A DNA stretch of 64,000 nucleotides from Actinomyces sp. ph3 (GTDB lineage Bacteria; Actinomycetota; Actinomycetes; Actinomycetales; Actinomycetaceae): NCBI RefSeq assembly GCF_000308055.1, contig NZ_CAGY01000003.1, forward strand, positions 62,001 to 126,000. Reading direction: 5' to 3'. Numbering within the stretch: the stretch's first letter is position 1; each line of letters starts with the position of its first letter. Shown piece after piece: positions 19,088-26,730 of this stretch. The notes beneath the pieces are model-generated. The model worked only from the letters and a program-made list of their open reading frames with translations, searched no databases and was not told the DNA's origin. The position numbers were made by a program, and so were the translations under genes.

Positions 19088-19318
19088 ATGTGGATGTTTA
19101 CGGTATGTCAGTCACTTCAGGTAATCGCAGACAATTGTGCGGATATTGCCGCAACAATGAATGAATTTTCTCTGTCGTCATGGACTGGAAGCGGAAGTGA
19201 AGGTGCGCGCGCAGAGATTGATCAAATTGCAAAGGGATCGAATTCTTGGTCCGCACTGGCATCGCAGCTTAAAGAACTTGTGCAATTAGAGATGGCAAGT
19301 CTGGAGGGACAGTCATGA
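19088..19318 (+). CDS. Small WXG-like helical protein
   Basis: Small protein (76 aa from ATG 19088; GTG 19025 or ATG 19046 in the same frame would give 97 or 90 aa). It looks like two amphipathic helices around a turn containing S-W-T-G, the W-x-G pattern of ESX/WXG100 proteins, and it ends in LKELVQLEMASLEGQS. ATG 19088 is favoured because TACTCT lies seven bases before it, but this is not decisive. Its stop overlaps the following hydrolase start (ATGA), so the two are coupled. No ESX secretion genes are in the window and no YxxxD/E tail is seen, so the WXG call is tentative. Confidence 0.5.
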   Translation: MWMFTVCQSLQVIADNCADIAATMNEFSLSSWTGSGSEGARAEIDQIAKGSNSWSALASQLKELVQLEMASLEGQS

Positions 19319-20946
19319 GCGATGAATCCGTGTCGTGGATGCTTGTCACTTCTTCGCAGACGCGCATCGATACTGAAGCACTGGTGGATGATGTCCTCTC
19401 AATGAGGAAAATCAAAGATGCCTGTGATGAGCAGTTGAATATGCTCGCTGGGATGATCCAAGACTTGAGGATTCACAAGTGTGGAGAGCTGGCCGACCAC
19501 TTTTACTCACTTGGCGCGCACCTCAGTGAGCGGATGGATAGTTGCGCGAAAAAGCTTGCCTATGTTGCGCGGATCCACTCAGGTGCCGAGGCCGATGTCC
19601 GAGCCTACCAGCGCACCTGCGCCCGCTTAGACGGCGGGTTGGGAGTAAATATCTGGGGCGGTGGCTTAGTGCTCTCGCAAAAGATTGGAGGTTTTGGAAA
19701 GTACCTGAATCCAAACCTTCCCTTTCTCATGGCTCCTGTTGGATTGGTTCATGGAGGGGCGATTATTGCAGCCCACGGCTATTCCTTCGTTCATCAACCA
19801 AAAGATGCAGAGTTGGGTATCCGGACCCAGTATGACGTTGGTGAAGTGGCCAGAATGCTGAGCGGCACGAATTCGCATGAGAACGCAGAAGTGACGCGCG
19901 ATGCCGCTGCCCAAGCATCAACTTTCTACGCGGCGATGGGCTGGTTAATGTTTGGCCGACACAGGGGAGTGAAGGTCTCAGCCCAGACGCTTCCAGCGAC
20001 TGCCGGCGAGGGAGCTGCATCGCGTACCCGGGTATTGGAAGGTGTTGCTGATGGCGGAAAAGTACGCACATACTGTGGGCCTTTCGGTGTTGCCCTCTAT
20101 GCGGCTCATAGCGTTATTGCCTACCCCAAACACACGCCGACGGTCCAACAGGCAAACTCGGGAATCGTGCAAGGTGGGAATGGCGAAGCTCCCCCTCATG
20201 TGAACACGCCACTTCAGGCCTCGGCAGCCCTTGAGAGGATTGGGGAATTGCGCTCAAGCGCGGATGAAGGCCAGATCGAAATCCTTCAGCATGTCACTAC
20301 AGATGAACAGGGTCAGGAGCATCGTTCGTGGTCCGTCATGATCCGAGGAACGCAGAAGTGGGGACCGGGTGAGGACAATCCCCAGGACATGCTGACGAAC
20401 CTTCAGGCAGTTGGTCAATCTGACTCAGATCAGCTTCGTTCGGTGAAAACTGCCATGGATATGGCGGGAATTCGCAGTGATGAACCCGTTGAGTTCATAG
20501 GGCATTCACAAGGAGGAATCATCGCTGCTCAGCTGGCTTCCGAAAGTGATATTCGCGCACGCTACAGCGTGGCCTCGGTTCTCACAGCGGGATCGCCCGT
20601 CGCAGGTTTTCACCCAGATCCTGGTGTTCCCATGCTCAATATGGAAAATACACGCGATATCGTTCCTGCCCTTGATGGTGCGGCGAATACGAATCGAGGA
20701 AATGCGCTCACCTTGCATTTTGATAGCGAACACCTGGATGTGAAGCAGGGCAGTGACAATCCCATTGCTGCACACGACATTGGAACCTACACGCAGGCGA
20801 TCCGTGAATGCGAGCAGGTGAATCCGCAACAGAATCCCAATATTGGGGAAGTACTTCGTTGGGAAGAACAAAGAAGAACTCGGCTAGGTATCACCGATAG
20901 GACGCAGACGCGCTCCTATATCTTTGATACCCGCCGAGTGACGTGA
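19315..20946 (+). CDS. Alpha/beta serine hydrolase with N-terminal helical domain (copy 2)
   Basis: 543 aa. The first 105 residues are predicted helical with conserved-looking Cys pairs, then a hydrophobic, glycine-rich stretch (about 107-155), a linker, and a lipase-like hydrolase domain from about 310. The likely triad is Ser398 in IGHSQGG, Asp448 in NTRDIVPALDG and His487 in AAHDIGTYTQ. It is a paralogue of the gene at 15475. It is translationally coupled to the WXG-like gene, an arrangement seen for type VII secretion substrates, which suggests an exported or surface enzyme; that is inference. The substrate is unknown. Confidence 0.75.
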   Translation: MSDESVSWMLVTSSQTRIDTEALVDDVLSMRKIKDACDEQLNMLAGMIQDLRIHKCGELADHFYSLGAHLSERMDSCAKKLAYVARIHSGAEADVRAYQRTCARLDGGLGVNIWGGGLVLSQKIGGFGKYLNPNLPFLMAPVGLVHGGAIIAAHGYSFVHQPKDAELGIRTQYDVGEVARMLSGTNSHENAEVTRDAAAQASTFYAAMGWLMFGRHRGVKVSAQTLPATAGEGAASRTRVLEGVADGGKVRTYCGPFGVALYAAHSVIAYPKHTPTVQQANSGIVQGGNGEAPPHVNTPLQASAALERIGELRSSADEGQIEILQHVTTDEQGQEHRSWSVMIRGTQKWGPGEDNPQDMLTNLQAVGQSDSDQLRSVKTAMDMAGIRSDEPVEFIGHSQGGIIAAQLASESDIRARYSVASVLTAGSPVAGFHPDPGVPMLNMENTRDIVPALDGAANTNRGNALTLHFDSEHLDVKQGSDNPIAAHDIGTYTQAIRECEQVNPQQNPNIGEVLRWEEQRRTRLGITDRTQTRSYIFDTRRVT

Positions 20947-20965
20947 TGTGTGAGAGCGGGAAGGA

Positions 20966-21349
20966 TCAGTCCTTCTTGGACGCTCCGGTCAGGCCTCCGA
21001 ACAGGGAAGAGACAACGGCGGTGATAATCGCGCCGATAATTGCCGCCCCAATCCCAGAGACAGAGAAAGGAAGACCCAAAGAGTGGGCAACTCCGCTTGC
21101 CACCATGAAACCGATGCCATTAGTCACCAGAGCAAAGAGTCCGAAAGTGAGGATGTACAGGGGGAAGGCAAGGATTGAAACCAGGGGGCGCACAATCGAA
21201 TTCACAATGGTGAAGACCAAGGCGATCAGGCCCAGCATGATGACTGTTTCAGTCAGGGTTGTGCCCTGTGCGATGACGATTCCAGGAACAAGTTTGGCTG
21301 AGACCCACAGTCCCAAGCCCGTTCCGATAAGACGCAGAATAAAGTTCAT
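20966..21349 (-). CDS. Phage-holin-family (DUF360-type) membrane protein
   Basis: 127 aa protein with four hydrophobic segments and the motif FTIVNSIVRPLVSILAFPLYILTFGLF, which is characteristic of the small membrane family named mycobacterial phage holin superfamily IV (YvlD-like). Despite the name these are ordinary chromosomal proteins, and no phage genes are nearby. A short charged tail ends in SKKD. Function is not established. Confidence 0.88.
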   Translation of the reverse strand: MNFILRLIGTGLGLWVSAKLVPGIVIAQGTTLTETVIMLGLIALVFTIVNSIVRPLVSILAFPLYILTFGLFALVTNGIGFMVASGVAHSLGLPFSVSGIGAAIIGAIITAVVSSLFGGLTGASKKD

Positions 21350-21382
21350 GCGCTTAATTATCGCCTATCGCTGAGCAAAGAA

Positions 21383-22159
21383 CTATGCGACGATCGCCAT
21401 AACTGCGCTAAACATCAAGACGCAGGCCAGATATTCGCCGATCCCAATGAGCGCGGGGCGAAGCTTGATCCGTGACGAATTTTGTAATGCGGGAACAATG
21501 ATCGCTCGCGCAGAAAGCACAGTAAAAGCGATCAACGACCAGAGCGGAACCACGTGGGTCACAACGCCGACAAGGCCTGCCACGAGTGTCGCTAGGTGCC
21601 AGGCAATACAAACGGCGAACATCCGCGTGTCCCCGGCGCCTCGGATTAACGATCTGACGTAGAGAGTGGCACCCAGCATATATGCCGCAATTGCCGCCGC
21701 CGCACACCAGAGTTTGAGTGGTGAGTAGTCTTCAGCAACAACCCACACTGACAGCGGATAGGTGCATGAACTGGCCAGAACGCTGGCAATGTGTGAGGGG
21801 AGTGAGCGTCGGCGCTTTCTCCAGGCCTCGAATGTCGCAATTGCGCAGAAGATTGTTACGGGGATCAGGATTCGCGCGACAGGACGCGGGTGAAGAATGA
21901 TGACCGGGACCCCGCATGCGGCCGCGATTGCTGCCCAGGTCGCCATCGCGGGTAGGTAGGTTTTGCGGCGTTGAGGTGCGGCGGCCATGTACAGGGTGAG
22001 TGCGTGATAGCTGCAGTAGGCCGCTGTCCACGCGGCAAGTAAAAGGAACTGAATGGGCTGAGGTTTCAGGGTGCAGATTCCGACAGCGATGGGGAGGGCA
22101 GTCATCACCCACGCGCCGTGCTCGTTTGAGAGCCATCCTCGGCGAATAAGTGAGCGCAT
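21383..22159 (-). CDS. YwiC-like membrane protein
   Basis: 258 aa protein with about eight hydrophobic segments. It has the YwiC-like opening (WLSNEHGAWVM) and lysine/arginine-rich loops (QRRKTYLPA, RKRRRSLPSH). ATG at 22159 is preferred because AGAGGA sits at correct distance; an in-frame ATG at 22180 has no ribosome site. In B. subtilis ywiC lies near respiratory nitrate genes, but its function is unknown. A DtxR-like box lies upstream at 22203-22221, so iron control is possible. Confidence 0.82.
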   Translation of the reverse strand: MRSLIRRGWLSNEHGAWVMTALPIAVGICTLKPQPIQFLLLAAWTAAYCSYHALTLYMAAAPQRRKTYLPAMATWAAIAAACGVPVIILHPRPVARILIPVTIFCAIATFEAWRKRRRSLPSHIASVLASSCTYPLSVWVVAEDYSPLKLWCAAAAIAAYMLGATLYVRSLIRGAGDTRMFAVCIAWHLATLVAGLVGVVTHVVPLWSLIAFTVLSARAIIVPALQNSSRIKLRPALIGIGEYLACVLMFSAVMAIVA

Positions 22160-22202
22160 CCGTGATCCTCTTTGAGCCATGGGCAACAGTGTAGTGCCCC
22201 TA

Positions 22203-22221
22203 TTCACTAAGGCAAACCTAA
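22203..22221. promoter_or_regulatory. Possible DtxR/IdeR iron box
   Basis: Minus-strand TTAGGTTTGCCTTAGTGAA matches the 19-base DtxR consensus TTAGGTTAGCCTAACCTAA at 14 positions by my count, with the left half nearly perfect. It lies between the divergent YwiC-like and bile acid symporter genes. Confidence 0.45.
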
Positions 22222-22314
22222 GAAAATCGCGAATTCTGTGCCGGCGCTCACCGACATCCCATTCACTGAGACATACTTTTTCTGAACTGGGCCAACAGCG
22301 CAATAGTTATAGGT

Positions 22315-23307
22315 ATGTCAACAAACGATACACGCGAAGAACATGCTCCGTCCTCGGTTGCTTCAAAGCCCGAGCTCTCTCAGGAAGACCGCTCTGCACG
22401 CATCGCGGTCACCGTATTCCCGCTCATTATTATTGCGGCATTCGCTCTTGGTCTGATTTTCCCGACCCAGGCAGCAAAGCTCGCCTCGGGTGTGAATATT
22501 GGCCTGGGCATCATCATGTTCGGCATGGGTCTGACCCTGACCCTTCCCGACTTCGCACTTGTCGTGAAGCGCCCCCTGCCCGTCATTGTCGGTGTTATCG
22601 CGCAATATGTGATCATGCCTGGAGTTGCTTTCCTTCTGACCAAGGCGCTCAACCTCGATCCGGCAATCGCAGCCGGCGTCATCCTGGTCGGGTGCGCCCC
22701 TGGTGGAACCGCCTCGAATGTCATCTCTTACTTGGCTAAGGGTGACGTTGCGCTTTCCGTGACCATGACATCGATTTCCACCCTTCTGGCACCTCTCATG
22801 ACCCCCCTTCTCACCAAGTGGCTGGCCGGTCAGTACATGCCTGTTGATGCAAAGAGCATGGCAATCTCGATCGTCCAGATCGTTCTGGTCCCTGTCATCG
22901 CCGGCATCGTTGTCCGTATGCTTGCTGGGCGCTACGTTGAAAAGATCCTCCCGGCACTTCCCTGGATCTCCGTCCTTGGCATCTCCTACGTGCTGGCAGC
23001 AGTCGTTGGTAAGTCCGCCGATAAGATCATGGAATCTGCACTCATCGTCTTCGTTGTGGTCATCCTCCACAACCTGCTCGGCTACTTCTTCGGATACTTT
23101 GCAGGCCGTATCTCGGGCGGTGATTACCGTGCAGCTCGCACGACTGCAATCGAGGTTGGTATGCAGAACTCGGGTCTGGCAGCCGGCTTGGCAACGAAGT
23201 ACTTCAGCCCCGAGGCCGCCCTTCCTGGCGCTGTCTTCTCGGTGTGGCACAACCTTTCCGGTGCACTATTGGCCATGTTCTTCCGCCGCTTTGGAAAGCA
23301 GGGCTGA
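22315..23307 (+). CDS. Bile acid:sodium symporter family (BASS) transporter
   Basis: 330 aa integral membrane transporter of the BASS/SBF family with about nine to ten helices after a 28-residue hydrophilic N-terminus. The two crossover regions that bind sodium in this fold are recognisable: VGCAPGGTASNVISYLAKGD and IEVGMQNSGLAAGLA. The conserved FGMGLTL block is present. In bacteria such proteins carry organic anions, for example pantoate or other carboxylates, so the bile acid name does not fix the substrate. A terminator follows at 23383-23418. Confidence 0.9.
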   Translation: MSTNDTREEHAPSSVASKPELSQEDRSARIAVTVFPLIIIAAFALGLIFPTQAAKLASGVNIGLGIIMFGMGLTLTLPDFALVVKRPLPVIVGVIAQYVIMPGVAFLLTKALNLDPAIAAGVILVGCAPGGTASNVISYLAKGDVALSVTMTSISTLLAPLMTPLLTKWLAGQYMPVDAKSMAISIVQIVLVPVIAGIVVRMLAGRYVEKILPALPWISVLGISYVLAAVVGKSADKIMESALIVFVVVILHNLLGYFFGYFAGRISGGDYRAARTTAIEVGMQNSGLAAGLATKYFSPEAALPGAVFSVWHNLSGALLAMFFRRFGKQG

Positions 23308-23382
23308 GCTAGCGCTGAAGGGAAGTACCCGCCAGCATCACAGTTCTACTTTCGCGTCGGAATAGTACCGGCCTGAAACTTG

Positions 23383-23421
23383 TGGGGCGACGCAGCGAAT
23401 ATCGCATGCGTCGCCCCATTT
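23383..23421 (+). terminator. Terminator after the BASS transporter
   Basis: Twelve-base perfect stem TGGGGCGACGCA / TGCGTCGCCCCA with a 12-base loop, followed by TTT. Confidence 0.75.
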
Positions 23422-23504
23422 GTATGTCTGGCACGCTGCAGTCGGGCTTTTACACCCACCATAATTTTCGGATGCCCAGCAGTGCCGGAACACCTAAGAC
23501 GTTC

Positions 23505-24701
23505 TTAGTTGTGGTTCCCCGAACGAGGGGTGTGTGCGCCTTCCGTGAAAGCGTCGATAGTCACCTGCGGATCAAGCGGACGGCCGGCGCGAGTCTCTGC
23601 GCGCAGGTGCGAAACCACGGCCTCGAGACTGCCGCAGGCATCGGCAACCGCCTTCTGACGCTGATAACCCACACCAATGCTGCGCATCGTTGAAATGAAA
23701 TCCAACTCTTCTGCGCAATCGAGATCCTCAGCAATCGGGCGCAGTTTTTCAATCGTTTCATCCAACAGCTCGTCGATGTGTCGCTCATTGCCGTGGATGT
23801 CTTCGATCAAAATGGCATCCATCCCGTAACGGGCTGCACGCCACTTGTTCTCAGCCAAGAACCACGGTGAGGTGGTTGGAAGTTCTTCGCCTCGATCCAG
23901 AGCACGCGAACCATATTCAACCAAGCAGTGAATAAGCGCGGCGATCGCTCCAATTTCAGCTGCATTGCTGGACGAATCGCAGACGCGCACCTCCAGCGTG
24001 CCAAGCCTGGGCGAGGGGCGAATATCCCAACGGATCTCATCAAAATTCGAAATGATGCCGGTGTGCATCATGTCGCGAGTGTAGTGTTCCAATTCCTCCC
24101 ATCGGGTAAACAGCTGAGGGACACCCGCCGTGGGAAGCTGCTGAAAAACCATTGCGCGATTGTCGCAGTAGCCCGTGTCCGTTCCCGCCCAATAGGGTGA
24201 CGAGGCCGTCAGGGCTTGGATTCGCCCGAGCTGAGTGGAGAGGAAGGCAAGAAGAGGGAGGACCTTAGCGCGCTCCTCAATCCCGACGTGAACATGCGTG
24301 CCAAAAATCAGCATTTGGCGACCCCAGAACTGGGTGCGATTGACCAATTCGGCATAGCGTTTTGAGTCTGAAACTCGCTGGTGTGCAGGGTTAGCAAATG
24401 GGTGAGACCCTGCGCTTGTCAGGTCGACGCGGAGTGCCGATGTGATCGGCTCAAGCATCTCTAATCCCTCATTGAGATCGGCGATGGCATCGCAGACACG
24501 TGTCTGTTTGCGAGACACTAATTCCACTGTATTGCGCAGCATTTCACCGTGAACAAGTGTAGTTCCCGGATAGTGCGCACAGACTTGAGCGATAATTGCC
24601 TGCGCGCATTGGCGGAGGTCTTCAGAATCGATATCGATGAGCTGGAGTTCCCACTCAACGCCAAGTGTTGAACGTTCAGATTGTGCGAACGAGATGGCCA
24701 T
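23505..24701 (-). CDS. Glutamate-cysteine ligase family 2 (YbdK-type)
   Basis: 398 aa carboxylate-amine ligase of the GCS2 family, which forms gamma-glutamyl-cysteine or related amide bonds with ATP. Visible family features are the opening GVEWELQLID, GEMLRNTVELVS, SAGSHPFA, FGTHVHVGIE and RPSPRLGTLEVRVCD. Start ATG 24701 follows AAGGGGAG. The amidotransferase gene at 24714 ends 12 bases upstream of this start, so they probably form an operon. Whether it makes gamma-glutamylcysteine here is not shown by the sequence. Confidence 0.9.
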   Translation of the reverse strand: MAISFAQSERSTLGVEWELQLIDIDSEDLRQCAQAIIAQVCAHYPGTTLVHGEMLRNTVELVSRKQTRVCDAIADLNEGLEMLEPITSALRVDLTSAGSHPFANPAHQRVSDSKRYAELVNRTQFWGRQMLIFGTHVHVGIEERAKVLPLLAFLSTQLGRIQALTASSPYWAGTDTGYCDNRAMVFQQLPTAGVPQLFTRWEELEHYTRDMMHTGIISNFDEIRWDIRPSPRLGTLEVRVCDSSSNAAEIGAIAALIHCLVEYGSRALDRGEELPTTSPWFLAENKWRAARYGMDAILIEDIHGNERHIDELLDETIEKLRPIAEDLDCAEELDFISTMRSIGVGYQRQKAVADACGSLEAVVSHLRAETRAGRPLDPQVTIDAFTEGAHTPRSGNHN

Positions 24702-24713
24702 AGCTCCCCTTGC

Positions 24714-25481
24714 TCAAGCTTGTTGGTAGCGGTGGATAAAGGATGCCAATAGGTCGTGGGCGGGTTGAGTATTCGCAGCGTCGCAGCGCGCAACTACCGC
24801 GGGTTTCTCTTCTGCAGGATAGTAGGTGTCACCATAGGTCTCAATGCGTAGATGCATCCCATCTCGCGTAATTTCCGGGTGAAATTGCGTGCCATAGATG
24901 TTCTTTCCCCAGCGGAGGATCTGGACGTGGCAGCGAGTTCCGGTCGCCAAAAGTTCGGCTCCCTGTGGAATAGATCCAATTGCATCGGCGTGGCCGGTGT
25001 AGGCGTGGAATTTTGGTGGAAGCGTACCGGTCAGGGGGTCGGCAAGTCCGGCCTCGGTCAAGGAAATTTCGGGGGCTTGGAGATCCTCAGAGAAGCCCTC
25101 AACGATGGGTGCTCCCGAGGTTCGGGCCAGGGATTGTAAGCCAAAACAGATGCCGAAAGTTGGGAAATCGCGCTCCAAAAGGATGGAGGTCAAGGCATCG
25201 ATGCGTTCTTCAACGCGCAGGTGCTCGGGGGTTTTCTGCTCATGAGGGTGCTCGAAACCAAAAGGAGAGCCGGTGATGATGACACCCGAATACTGGTCCA
25301 AGTCGATATCGCTGGCCGGATGAGGTGAAGCGGCATCAACCAATGGAAGTGGGTGAAGATCGCAATCACTGAGCTGGCCGATTGCCTTCATCGACGCCAG
25401 CTCATCTCGCGCAAGAATGCCGTCTGGTCGGCATACGGCCACCAGGAAGGGGCGAGAAGAAGCGGGTCGAGAAGCGTTCAT
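24714..25481 (-). CDS. Class I glutamine amidotransferase-like protein
   Basis: 255 aa GATase1 domain resembling the amidotransferase half of GMP synthase and free-standing GMP synthase-like proteins. The oxyanion strand VIITGSPFGFE, the nucleophile elbow GICFGLQ (catalytic Cys) and the GTQFHPE triad block are all present, so it should hydrolyse an amide or gamma-glutamyl bond. TAGCGT lies six bases before ATG 25481. The next gene is a glutamate-cysteine ligase-like enzyme, so a role in gamma-glutamyl compounds is plausible but unproven. Confidence 0.88.
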   Translation of the reverse strand: MNASRPASSRPFLVAVCRPDGILARDELASMKAIGQLSDCDLHPLPLVDAASPHPASDIDLDQYSGVIITGSPFGFEHPHEQKTPEHLRVEERIDALTSILLERDFPTFGICFGLQSLARTSGAPIVEGFSEDLQAPEISLTEAGLADPLTGTLPPKFHAYTGHADAIGSIPQGAELLATGTRCHVQILRWGKNIYGTQFHPEITRDGMHLRIETYGDTYYPAEEKPAVVARCDAANTQPAHDLLASFIHRYQQA

Positions 25482-25487
25482 AAGGTC

Positions 25488-25493
25488 ACGCTA
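25488..25493 (-). promoter_or_regulatory. Leaderless-type -10 box of the GATase gene
   Basis: TAGCGT on the minus strand, exactly six bases before the ATG at 25481. Confidence 0.5.
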
Positions 25494-25552
25494 TCAGCCG
25501 TATCAAACAGATGCGCGTGAGGATGCAGAAGATGGGATTGTGTAACGGGTAG

Positions 25553-25584
25553 AAAAAACCCGCAGCACCAAACGATGCTGCGGG
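25553..25584 (-). terminator. Terminator of tRNA-Pro
   Basis: On the minus strand CCCGCAGCA, eight-base loop, TGCTGCGGG, then TTTTTT. A textbook rho-independent terminator just after the tRNA. Confidence 0.9.
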
Positions 25585-25591
25585 AATCACG

Positions 25592-25665
<74 letters not shown>

Positions 25666-25746
25666 TGACCGTTTGAGTATAGCCGTCCAAAGCCGGTGCG
25701 CAAAATTTTGTACGCGAAGGTCTGGAGTCCTGCCCGTTTCCAGTGT

Positions 25747-26727
25747 TCAGTCGTGAATTGTCAGGATCGAGGCCTCGGGGCGGGTGGCGATCCGCACCCG
25801 AGCGTAAGGGGAGGTACCCAAGCCCGCGGAGACGTGCAGCCATGCATTCTCGCTGGCACTGGTCTCCCACACGTGCAATCCCTTGCCGAACTCACGGGGA
25901 AGATCGCAATTGGTGACCAGGGAGGTCACGCCCGGGAGTCCAATCTGACCACCGTGAGTGTGGCCTGCAAGGATCACTTCTGCACCCAAGTGGGTCATTG
26001 AGTCGAGCACGCGCGTGTAGGGCGCATGGGTCACACCCATGCGAATAGCTCCAGAGGATAGCCAACTCTGCGATAGCCCAGTGATGGAGTCGCGGTTAAT
26101 GTGCGGGTCATCGACACCCAGCAGAGCAAGAGGAGCAGGTGCGTAGCTGAACTCGTCGACGTCGGTCGTGGTCTCAGTTTGGTAAGGCTCCACAAGTGCC
26201 GAAGAATTCGACAAATCCGCCCAGCCCATCGCGCGCAGGTGTGCGGCAAGTTCGGTCCACGGCAGGTCCACCGCGCGCTCGATCTTTCCTGATTCGCGAG
26301 GCCGAAGGTAGCGAGTCCAGCTCTTGGGCTTTGGCGAGTAGTAGTCGTTTGAACCGAAAACGAAGGCTCCGGGGAAATCGGCGAAAATTTCGTGAGCTTG
26401 GATCACCATTTCCAGTGCATCGGGACTACCGAAGTTATCTCCGGTAGAGATCACGTAGTCGAATTGCTGAGTTTCGCGAATCTCTTGCAGGAAATCGAGA
26501 AGAAATTCTTGGCCTGCGAAAAGGTGCAGATCGGAGAAATGGAGGACCTTCGCCATTCGGTGATGACTGCGCAACATGGGCGTTGACAGTGCTGAAAGCG
26601 GGACGTCGTAGTGGCGAAGGACAGGTCGACGCCGCTCGACACTTCCCCAGGCAAGAGCCGCAGTACCGCCCAGAGCAAGGGCGGCTGCGCCTCGGAATGC
26701 GTGCTTGACGAGCTGATGTGAAGTCAT
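25747..26727 (-). CDS. Metallophosphoesterase
   Basis: 326 aa calcineurin-like phosphoesterase with two-metal motifs FSDLHL, STGDN, FGSNDYY (the GNH position is N-D here), VTHAP and GHTHGGQ. A hydrophobic segment near residues 12-28 (GAAALALGGTAALAWG) suggests a signal anchor, so the domain may act at the membrane or outside. The start follows GGATGAG. It lies three bases behind the end of the PBP gene on the same strand, the place where this family is often found in actinobacteria, so the two are an operon. The substrate is unknown. Confidence 0.9.
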   Translation of the reverse strand: MTSHQLVKHAFRGAAALALGGTAALAWGSVERRRPVLRHYDVPLSALSTPMLRSHHRMAKVLHFSDLHLFAGQEFLLDFLQEIRETQQFDYVISTGDNFGSPDALEMVIQAHEIFADFPGAFVFGSNDYYSPKPKSWTRYLRPRESGKIERAVDLPWTELAAHLRAMGWADLSNSSALVEPYQTETTTDVDEFSYAPAPLALLGVDDPHINRDSITGLSQSWLSSGAIRMGVTHAPYTRVLDSMTHLGAEVILAGHTHGGQIGLPGVTSLVTNCDLPREFGKGLHVWETSASENAWLHVSAGLGTSPYARVRIATRPEASILTIHD

Positions 26728-26730
26728 TTC

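Noticed and set aside
20966-21349. Possible prophage because of the holin-family name
   Set aside because: The family is widespread as a chromosomal membrane protein, and no capsid, tail, lysin or integrase genes are present.
22363-23250. Long open frame antisense to the BASS transporter
   Set aside because: Lys/Arg/Asp/His-rich, no family pattern; it mirrors third-base G/C bias of the transporter gene. The same applies to long antisense frames opposite gyrA (2043-2978, 3054-4355), serS (6741-7412), nrdD (45436-46509) and the uracil permease (50301-51260).
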